From Tieghemiomyces parasiticus (lineage: Eukaryota > Kickxellomycota > Dimargaritomycetes > Dimargaritales > Dimargaritaceae): DNA of 19,873 bases. Shown one piece after another: positions 1 through 7,761 of this stretch (position 1 is its first letter; every line of letters starts with the position of its first letter). The notes beneath the pieces are model-generated. The model saw only the letters and a program-made list of their open reading frames with translations, ran no database searches and had not been told where the DNA came from. The translations under genes were made by a program, and so were the position numbers. The DNA is taken from the NCBI GenBank assembly GCA_027575765.1, contig JANBPT010000890.1, forward strand, positions 1 to 19,873, in the 5' to 3' direction.

Positions 1-45
1 AGTGCGATGGAAATCGGCGACCGTGGGCACACGCACGTCATTTAC

Positions 46-122
46 CCTCGAGCCATCTGGAGGCTCTTGATCAACTTTTTGATCTTCCACATCTCCACGT
101 TTGTGTCGGTTTCGGCGGACAT
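46..122 (-). CDS. SUP45: Eukaryotic peptide chain release factor subunit 1 (eRF1), first coding exon only
   Basis: Partial gene. eRF1 recognises all three stop codons in the ribosomal A site and, with the GTPase eRF3, triggers peptide release in the cytoplasm. Only the first 25 codons plus two bases are visible. Reading leftward from the ATG at 122..120, the peptide contains NVEMWKIKKLIKSL followed by MARG, which is the conserved N-terminal helix of eRF1 (family pattern NVEIWKIKKLIKSL..ARGNGTSM). The exon stops after GG, at a GTAAAT donor whose first base is 45; an in-frame stop inside the intron supports splicing there. The GTSMISL, NIKS and GGQ motifs would lie beyond the window. The gene is divergent from the BRF-like gene, and about 0.7 kb separates the two start codons. 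Identification rests on a short but very conserved segment. Confidence 0.82.
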
Positions 123-817
123 GGTGGCAATAGGGGGGGATGTGGACCGGCGCTAAGGGCGGGGCGATAGGGTAAAGAGAGTAAGGAGAAGAGCGCCCAA
201 CAATGATCTCGGTGAGAGCAGGAGAAGTGGATCGTAGCGTGCACGCAGGTGACTAGTAGTGTCCAATTTGAAAGGATCCGGGGAAAGGAGTAGTGTGGAG
301 GTCGACTGGCGGTTTGATAAACTTGAAGAGCAAGGGGCATCCTCGGCCTCAGTGAACTCCGCCCCACTAGCCCACCACTGATGTAGCCCACTTTCGTGGT
401 CACAGCACTTTGGTTCTACGCTTACGATGAGATGCGCCGAAAATGGAACGACTCTCAAATGATATAGGCCGGCGGTAATAGTTATCCAGACATGGTAGTG
501 TTTGATTTCGGGATAGCAGCACTCTGGATAGTAACGAAAGCAGGCATGGTAAAACGAGTCGTCTGATATCACCCCTTTGGCACAGTAGACCGTGACTGCG
601 CCTCCGTGAAGCGTAACCACGTTACAGCGCAGGCGCGCATAAGTTGAAACCACCCATGTCCGTTCTGTTCAGTGCATCTCAAGTATTCTTGCAACCGTTT
701 CATTAACCCTCTTTTCAGCTCTTAACTCGTCCTTGTACCCTGCGACTAATTATTTTCTTTCCCAGCGTTTGGCAATGCATTCTGCCGCCTAACCAGCGGA
801 CTCCCCCCAATCCCAAC
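123..817. promoter_or_regulatory. Shared intergenic region between divergent eRF1 and BRF-like genes
   Basis: About 0.7 kb lies between two divergent start codons and must hold both promoters. I see no clear TATA box. Just before the BRF-like start is a five-codon upstream ORF (ATG at 775, stop at 790..792) that would precede the main ATG if transcription begins upstream of it. Two open frames cross the region on the minus strand, but their predicted peptides resemble no family and look like chance openings. Confidence 0.5.
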
Positions 818-2850
818 ATGTCAGCGCGACGCGGGCCCTGTCCTAGCTGTGGGGCTTCTCCCGAAAAGGCTGTCATCGATTCGGCCGCGGGGGTCATGCT
901 GTGCACCGGGTGCGGCCTTGTCCTCGAACCGATGCTCCTGGCCGACAGCTTGGAGGCCGTCGAAACCGAATGTCGTACCGTAGCACCTATACGCGCCATC
1001 CACTCCTTACCGGCGAATTCCAGTGAGTCCATTGCAGGGAATGCTCTTGCTCCAGCGTCCTCGGCTGCCCTGGGTGAATCACCTACCCATACTACTACCG
1101 ACCTCCGACAAGGTAAACTGGATATTCGCCACCATGCAAAGGAAAGTCGACGTATCCGAGACTACATTAGCGGCGTGGCCACAGCCCTGCAGCTGGCGGG
1201 CCTCGTAGATCGTTGCCATTACCTCTTTGATGCCATCTCACTCCAGCCCAGGGTGCGGCTGGGCCGTAACGGCGAGCTAATCGCAGCTGTGTGCCTGGTG
1301 GCGGCGGCGCGGGAGCAGCGGCGGGTCGTCACGATTAAACAGATGGCGGTAAGTGATGGAAGCTTATATAGATATGGAGCTTCTCAATCGTGCCGGTGAC
1401 TGCAATGGTATGGCGAACACAAGAGGCATCACTCTTACAGATCGACTCCGTTAGTAACGGTTACATTATCTACCCTTATCCAACGATATACATACTCTTT
1501 CCTCCCCTCCAGAGCGCCGTCGGCACTTCAACTCGCGAACTGGGAAAGGTCATGCGCCAATACCATCCCCAACTTCCTCTGGCTACTCCCTTGGTCGATG
1601 GGACCTCCCTGGTTGACACGATAGTCAACCGGGTGTACCACGGTTACCGCGAAGCACGGACAGCGCTTGCCTCCCCTTCGTCGCCAGCTTTGCCGATCCT
1701 AGACAATAACATTTTCCATACAGCACACCAGCGCGCAGTCACCGAGACTGCCGGCCAGCTCCAAGCGTTCGCCACGGAAAGCTGCCTTGGAGCCGGGTGT
1801 AACCCGCTGGGACGCTGCGCCGCTACGGTCTTCCTGGCCATTACTGCCCATGCCTACGACCATAAAATTGACCCGGCGAAGGAAGATCCGATAGTTGCCG
1901 AGGAAACGGACGCAGCGATGCTAAGCCTTGATCCCGGGCCGCTGCGGCCGGACGATGACGGGGATAGCGTGGGATTCAACTGGAACGGCGAAGATGACGT
2001 TGGGCGGATCGTCACATGGATCATGGCTCGGATCATTCCCGAGATGGGTGTTTCGTTGAGAAGCGTCAGGGCCCGGTACGACGAACTGCGACGCGCCGTC
2101 TTGTGTCATGCTGCTTATCTACCGTGGGCTCCAGCCACCCTGTCGAATGATGTCCGTCGTTACGCCCGCGATGTAGCACAGTACCACAAGGAACTGGTGC
2201 CAAGGGTACGGACGGCCCCAGCAACGAACCAGCAACCAATGGCTTACCTTGATGCCGATCCGCCGTTGAATCCAAAGAGGAGAAGGAAGACTGAGGCTAC
2301 CGTTTCGGCGAACACCGCGCGAGTCGGGAGCAAGCCCCCCACTTTAGACACGTCATCATCCAGTAGTCACGACTCGTTTACTCGGAAACCGGCGAAGCTG
2401 CGTGATATGACGACGACTGCCACGGATTTTGCTCACCAAGATCGCCGCCAGCCTACCGATAACATCGCTGCCCACCTTCTCCAACAAGTGGACCCCAACC
2501 TACCCCTCGTGGATCGAGTGGCCATGGTCCGTCTCTACCTCGCAGGCGTACCGTGGGCCACCTCTCGGTCCTTCTCAAGTGATCGGCTCGCCTGGCTCAT
2601 GAAACGCTACAGCCACCACGTGCCACCCTGCCCCACCGGGGCCGACCAATTCATGTACTCCCCTGGCCGTGACCTACAAGCCCCCGACCCGGAATTCCAG
2701 GTCCGTGACCTCCTGGAGGGTTGCCCTTTTTGTGGTGAGTGGCACGGGTTTCGCAAGCGACGACTGGTCGTAGCGGCGCAGGCGGGGGGTTCTGCTGAGA
2801 GCCGGCAACCCCCGGTATCGGATCGTGAGATTGATTTATATCTTATATGA
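818..2850 (+). CDS. TFIIB-family transcription factor, BRF-like (RNA polymerase III initiation factor candidate)
   Basis: Two exons, 818..1348 and 1513..2850, joined in phase 0 across a 164-base intron (donor GTAAGT, pyrimidine-rich acceptor ending CCAG); 622 residues. Residues 8–32 form a TFIIB zinc ribbon (C8-x2-C11, C29-x2-C32, then GLVLE). Residues about 110–217 match the first cyclin repeat (RIRDYISG, LGRNGELIAAVCLVAAAR, then TSTRELGKV). Residues about 245–385 fit a second repeat but carry an acidic insertion at about 297–337. Plain TFIIB ends near here, whereas this protein has about 240 further residues, as BRF proteins do. The last residues, SDREIDLYL, resemble the start of the BRF1 TBP-binding domain, yet the rest of that domain is missing. 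BRF recruits RNA polymerase III to tRNA and 5S genes within TFIIIB. The TFIIB family is secure; BRF1, BRF2-like or another paralogue is not settled, and the 3' end may be wrong if an unrecognised intron exists. Confidence 0.75.
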
Positions 2851-3840
2851 TACGGGTGAGTTTAGTGGCGGTTATTGTGAGTTTCCGCTTCCCTGGGTGT
2901 CTGATTATCGGCTCGAGAATTACCGCGTTGAGCCGGTGTAGCCTGTGTAGAGTCGATGTCATCGGTTGTACGGATCGCAGTTTACTTCATCTGGGTGGCA
3001 TAATGGTGGGCTGCTGGCGCTCTCTGGCCTGTTCTAGCCACCGAGATACATACTGACCCATAGCTGTTTATTATTCTTTCATCGCGTCTAAACGACAGCC
3101 TATCATCAGCGTGACCATTACCCCAGTGGAGTGTGTGGCTTGCGCTGGGGAGGGAGGTTAAAAAAACAAACAAATGGGATTCGCTAATGGTCTAGGTTAG
3201 ATCGCTGATCAGTAGACCATACTAAATTAGAACTATAATGCAGGCTACTGTTTTTCTGGTATAATTGATAACAAGACGTGTCCAGTGTGCTATTTCATCA
3301 CTATAAACGTATAAACTTTGATGCTGGGGCCCCTTTCGGGCCGGACAGAGCTTTGACGTTGGTTCTCCCTGGATGGCAAAGTATACAGTAAACGTTCTGG
3401 GCATGGGTCAGTCGAAAACGGCGCCCGGTTGCCTCCAGTCCATACTTCGGACACCCCGGATTTCCAGTATCGACCTGAATACTTCCAGGGTAGAGATGGC
3501 TAGCGTGATTACAGATTGCCCGCCGGTCACAAACCTCACCACTTGAGGGTAGACTGGGCTCCTCCTTCATCACATAATCGTATGGCGAACTGTATTGGTG
3601 CCGGAGCTATCAGGCCATACATTGATTCATCGGTAGGCATAGCCAACGTAGGCAGGGGGGCCATAGAGGCCATTGCCGTGGCCGATAGGGGCGGCCAATC
3701 GGGGCCATCATGGGGGTCAGGTAAAGATTTATTAGTACAGGAAATGACAAAAAGTCAAGATGCAGCAATACGTAGCTCGGATAAGTAGTCGTCACCGACG
3801 GGTGGCATACTGGGAGGGGGTACATGCTTGACGTGTAGAG
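2851..3840. other. Intergenic stretch without a recognisable gene
   Basis: About 1 kb separates the convergent BRF-like and SLD5 genes, so both 3' UTRs should end here. The longest openings, for example 3516..3788 on the plus strand and 3301..3573 on the minus strand, encode peptides with no family motif and biased composition. I found no tRNA-like B box and no repeat structure. The part near 3180–3310 is AT-richer than the surroundings, as expected of 3' flanks. Confidence 0.5.
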
Positions 3841-4893
3841 TTAGACGAGTTCGATCTGCCGCTCGGCCAAGAGGGTCTGGACGGAACCGTAACTAACTAA
3901 GAAAATGCTATCCTTGCGCATATCCACTGTTTCACTAGCAGTGCGATCCAATTATCGACGGTGGAGTAAGGAAGGGTGGAAAAGGCAACAACCAAATCGA
4001 ACTGGTTAACGCAATGTGATTTTGGGCCTACGAATGCGGGAAGGGTACTAACCCGCTGTCCGCGCCTAGACAAGAATTGGCATACCAGTGATCGCCAGCT
4101 GACTTACGTATCGGTAATGGCGAACTCGCCAATGTCCTCCAGGACCCGGCAAATGACGGCGGTCATGAGATGTGGCGTGCTGACTGTGGAGTGGAATGGG
4201 TAGAAGAAGAGGGCGTTCGAGCTAATGATTAAGAATACTGTTCCTGTTGATATCGAGGGTGCAGGTGGGGGAGGAAGAGGAGGAGCGGTGTCATCCAATA
4301 ATGATCATGATCTACTTACTCATGGACACATTGCCGTTTGTGTCGTCCAGGGCCCGCAGAGACTCGGGCAGATGGTTTAGACACGCCCGCTGCATATGGG
4401 AAGTGAAAAGGGCACGGTAGCGGGCGGCAAAGGCGCGCTCGCCGGGGGCCATGCGGACCTGGTAGTCGTTGCTGGCCGTGTACCAAAGGACGTGACGTTC
4501 CAGTTTACGGAGTCGGGTCTTGAGGTAGCTGCGCAGCACGAACTTGACCCGCTCGACCTCGTGTTGGTAGAGCATGGCCAGAAAGGCCTGGTCAGAGTTC
4601 TCCTCCTGTACCGCCTCGATCAGCTGCAACTGGTTCTGGACCATTTCGGTCAGGTCTCCGACCAGTTGGTCCTCGTACGGAAGGAGCTCGGGGGCTTGCT
4701 TCTCGTTAGCCCAGGCCTGCGCGAGTAGCCGCACGTCCTCATTGCGGAAATCACCGTCGGGGCCCTCGTCGGTTTGGCCGTACGAGCCCAGGGCTCCGTC
4801 GAGCATGGCGTCAATATCCGGCTCCATGGCATCGGGGTCGGCCGGTGGGTAGGCGTACCGCGAGGGCGGGTCGTGGGGGAACGGGGAGTCCAT
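3841..4893 (-). CDS. SLD5: DNA replication complex GINS subunit SLD5
   Basis: Three exons on the minus strand: 4893..4320, 4183..4108 and 3934..3841, giving 247 residues (human SLD5 is 223). GINS (SLD5, PSF1, PSF2, PSF3) binds MCM2-7 and CDC45 to form the CMG replicative helicase in the nucleus. Residues about 50–175 are the helical A domain, opening NEDVRLLAQAWANEKQAPEL and including LRSYLKTRLRKLE. The C-terminal B domain is spread over two short exons: CRVLEDIGEFAITDT in exon 2, then ETVDMRKDSIFLVSYGSV and the family-typical ending IELV before TAA in exon 3. Donors are GTAAGT in both introns (4319..4184 and 4107..3935) and the acceptors are CACAG and CTAG. Phases 1 and 2 join exactly to restore the family sequence, which makes the splice sites convincing. 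The N-terminal 45 residues are acidic and proline-rich. The gene is divergent from the NADPH oxidase. Confidence 0.94.
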
Positions 4894-6105
4894 GGCAAGT
4901 GGGCGGGAGGCGGATCGGATTAGGGATTGTGGGAGGGTGGCAAGTGAGGGAAGAGGGGCTAGTTGGGGAATGGCGGGGTGGAGTGGTCAAATGGGCCTAG
5001 TCGATGGCCGGGGGGTAGCGGACGAGGAAGGGCGGAGGGTCCATCAGATGCGAACGCTGCAGCCGGAGGGGCCTCTGGGCTCTACCGCCCACACTGTAAC
5101 ACCCACCGGGTTTGTTTACCTGGTGGTGCTCCTGTCGTTCACGTGGCTTGAGCGTCTGTTTACATCCCAGCGTGTATCGGCTTCCAGGTCCATAGTTTAT
5201 GCCCATGGCTGGCCTCCGTCAACGCCGTGCGATGCTAGCCTGGTAATCATCCCTGCCCCGGTTCCCGGCTGCTAATCGAGTTCTGCCTCCCCCTTTAGCT
5301 TCCGACCGACCGACCTTATTAACGAGTTGCGACTCTTCGATCGTCCAAATTCTCCCCCCCCTGCTGATGAGTTACACAACACCAGGGTGAAGAGCGGCAG
5401 TAACTTGACTGGGGAGAAGGGGGGAGCTCTGCGTGCTCCCTTGCGAGTTAATCGCAGTCCCTGGCAATTACCGGCCGGTGCTGTTGGTGGAGAGTAGTCC
5501 AATCTGTCAAAATTCATTATCCTCCATCCTGGCCCCGCCTCTACACCGCCCTCTAGCCATCCAATTGGCAGGATAGACGGGTAAGCGTTGGCCGCCGGCC
5601 CAGTCGTCCTATCCGGCACTCCAGATGGTCTTCAGCGCCCCGCAACCGCTTGCCTCTTTTTCCATGACAACTGTCCTTCTCCTTCTCCTTTTCATGACCC
5701 CACGCCCTTATGGTTCATTTGCGCCTTTGCTTGTCATTCAGCGCCTCTTCCTGGCCTTTGTACCCTCCCTTCTTCTTCCTCACCTTCTCCTGTAGCCTGC
5801 CTCGTTTACACCGCCCCCTTCTCCATTTCGCCTTTTGATATTCGCATCTCTGACCAGCCGAATTACCCGCCGCACCTCGTCCTACTTGACCTCCCACCTT
5901 AGCAATATTGGCCCATTGCACGACGTGCCCTTTACACTACTAGCCGCCTTATCTATCCTTACGCCCGCACCTCAACTACCCCGCCCTTAACACCTTTGTG
6001 TTTCCACGTACTGCATCGGTGTCCCTCCGCTTCTTCCGCATCCCACGGCCCTCGGTCCTACTATTTGTGCACGGACCCTCCCGGCCTACGCCTACAACCT
6101 ACGCC
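4894..6105. promoter_or_regulatory. Divergent promoter region of SLD5 and the NADPH oxidase, with a pyrimidine-rich oxidase leader
   Basis: This 1.2 kb region separates two divergent start codons. From about 5640 to 6105 the plus strand is strongly pyrimidine-rich, and no ATG occurs between 5713 and 6105, which is what a long scanned 5' leader would look like. The oxidase reading frame is open upstream to 5998 but only from a GTG, so it does not extend the protein. Open frames elsewhere, such as 4892..5275, overlap the SLD5 start region and show no family motif. Confidence 0.5.
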
Positions 6106-7761
6106 ATGGGTCTCAACTTTATCCGGGCGGCCCTGCTTACTACCGATGTCCAGGGGGCCGTATTCCTGACGCTGTGGCTGATACTCCAGGCACTGTTGTT
6201 TGCCCTGGGATTGGTCAACTACCATTACACGGCCCTTTACAGCCAGGCCCGAGCCTTGCTCAGCTGGTCACTCGTCGTGGCCCGGGCCAGCGCCCTGGTC
6301 CTACACGTCGACATCGCCTTCATCCTGTTCCCGGTGTGCCGCACCTTCATATCCATTCTGCGTTCCACGCCCCTCGGCCGCGTGGTACCCTTCGACCGTA
6401 GCGTGGTCTTTCACAAGCTATGCGCCTACTCCATCCTAGTCTTCTCACTAGTGCACACCTTCGCCCACTACGCCAACTATGCCAAGCTGGTCCGTGCCAA
6501 CCCGGACGGTCCGAGTTTCGCGTACTATTGTTTCGTGTCAGGCCCGGGCCTGACCGGCCACATTATGCTCCTGGCCCTCTTGCTCATGACGCTCACCTCA
6601 TTGAACTGGGTCAAGAAGTCGCACTTTGAGGCCTTTTGGTATACCCATCACCTATTCCTGGTCTTCTTTGGCGGGTTCAGCATCCACGGTGGCTTCTGCT
6701 TGGTCAAGCCCGACACGGGCACCTGTGGCAACATGGCTAGCTTCTGGAAGTATTGGGTGGCCTCGGGCGTCCTCTACCTCACCGAGCGCATCCTCCGCGA
6801 TGTGCGGGCCCGCCGAAAGACGGTTATCGCCAAGGTAGTGCAGCACCCATCCAATACCGTCGAAGTGCAAATCAACAAGGACTTTTGGCGTTCCAAGGCT
6901 GGTCAGTACATCTTCCTCAACTGTCCCGAGATCTCCCTGCACCAGTGGCACCCGTTCACCCTCACCTCGGCCCCCGAGGAAAAGTTCCTGTCGGTCCACG
7001 TGCGCGTAGCCGGTGACTGGACCCGTCAGTTCGCTGAGCGGCTGGGGTGCAAAGTTGTGGACCGGCGAGCTCCTGCAACCGGCGCTCAGGAAAAGGCGCG
7101 AGGAATCGGCTCCCTCGAACCGCGTGTGCCCATGACACCCACTACGCCCAACGCTAGTGGCCACCTGTTCCCGCCGGGCCAGCTCGGCCCGCGGCCCCTC
7201 CCCCAGGTCCTGGTCGACGGGCCTTTCGGGTGTGCCAGCGAGGACGTGTTCAATTACGAGGTGGCGGTGCTCATCGGGGCCGGTATCGGAGTAACTCCCT
7301 TCGCTTCGGTACTCAAGTCGATTTGGTACCGCACCAACGCCCCTCTAGGCAAGTCCCGCCTGCGCAAGGTATATTTCATGTGGATTGCTCGTGATAAGGA
7401 ATCCTTTGAATGGTTCCAGTCTTTGCTCAAGGCCATCGAGAATGAAGATGTCAACCAGTTCATCGAGATTCGCACCTACCTGACGGGTCGCCTCAACCAG
7501 GACGAGATGCGCAATGTTATGCTCAACGACGAGGAAGGCCAGGAGGACGCTCTCACGGGCCTTAAGAGTCCCACGTACTATGGCCGGCCCAACTGGGACC
7601 AGACATTCAACCAGCTGAGTCGCGCCCATCCGTCCACCGACATTGGTGTGTTCTTTTGCGGCCCGAAGCGTCTCAATAACTTACTCTCAACGCAGTGCAA
7701 GAAGCAAAATCTGGCTGCCACCGACGGGGCCCACTTCTTTTACAACAAGGAAAACTTTTGA
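6106..7761 (+). CDS. NADPH oxidase catalytic subunit (gp91phox/NoxA-type)
   Basis: Single-exon gene of 551 residues starting at the first in-frame ATG (context CGCCATGG). It is a transmembrane flavocytochrome that moves electrons from cytosolic NADPH through FAD and two hemes to oxygen, making superoxide; fungal NOX enzymes act in hyphal growth, differentiation and signalling, usually with the regulator NoxR and Rac. The ferric reductase transmembrane core occupies about residues 15–235. Heme ligands are visible as H103 (FHK) and H117 (VHT), spaced 14 apart, and H181 (YTHH) and H194 (SIHG), spaced 13 apart, as in gp91phox. FAD binding is HPFTLTSAP (282–290), the NADPH sites are GAGIGVTPF (391–399) and FFCGP (516–520), and the protein ends in the typical aromatic KENF. 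There are no EF hands or N-terminal extension, so it is the NoxA/B class, not NoxC/NOX5. Residues about 318–366 form a proline-rich insertion before VDGPFG. A possible ATTAAA poly(A) signal lies at 7795. Confidence 0.96.
   Translation: MGLNFIRAALLTTDVQGAVFLTLWLILQALLFALGLVNYHYTALYSQARALLSWSLVVARASALVLHVDIAFILFPVCRTFISILRSTPLGRVVPFDRSVVFHKLCAYSILVFSLVHTFAHYANYAKLVRANPDGPSFAYYCFVSGPGLTGHIMLLALLLMTLTSLNWVKKSHFEAFWYTHHLFLVFFGGFSIHGGFCLVKPDTGTCGNMASFWKYWVASGVLYLTERILRDVRARRKTVIAKVVQHPSNTVEVQINKDFWRSKAGQYIFLNCPEISLHQWHPFTLTSAPEEKFLSVHVRVAGDWTRQFAERLGCKVVDRRAPATGAQEKARGIGSLEPRVPMTPTTPNASGHLFPPGQLGPRPLPQVLVDGPFGCASEDVFNYEVAVLIGAGIGVTPFASVLKSIWYRTNAPLGKSRLRKVYFMWIARDKESFEWFQSLLKAIENEDVNQFIEIRTYLTGRLNQDEMRNVMLNDEEGQEDALTGLKSPTYYGRPNWDQTFNQLSRAHPSTDIGVFFCGPKRLNNLLSTQCKKQNLAATDGAHFFYNKENF

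Noticed and set aside
2734..2739. GTGAGT inside the 3' part of the BRF-like gene as a splice donor
   Set aside because: No acceptor downstream yields recognisable protein; the uninterrupted frame continues past it to the conserved-looking SDREIDLYL.
3516..3788. 90-codon open frame between the BRF-like gene and SLD5
   Set aside because: No recognisable motif, no splice context and no codon pattern like the neighbouring genes.
4396..4728. 110-codon plus-strand open frame across SLD5
   Set aside because: It is antisense to the conserved A domain of SLD5 and shows no domain of its own.
5998..6105. Upstream in-frame extension of the NADPH oxidase (36 residues)
   Set aside because: It begins at a GTG, has no ATG, and its peptide does not match the N-terminus of NOX proteins; the ATG at 6106 has a good context.
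6652..7164. 170-codon minus-strand open frame inside the NADPH oxidase
   Set aside because: It is antisense to conserved oxidase coding sequence, has no family motif, and arises from GC-rich codon use.
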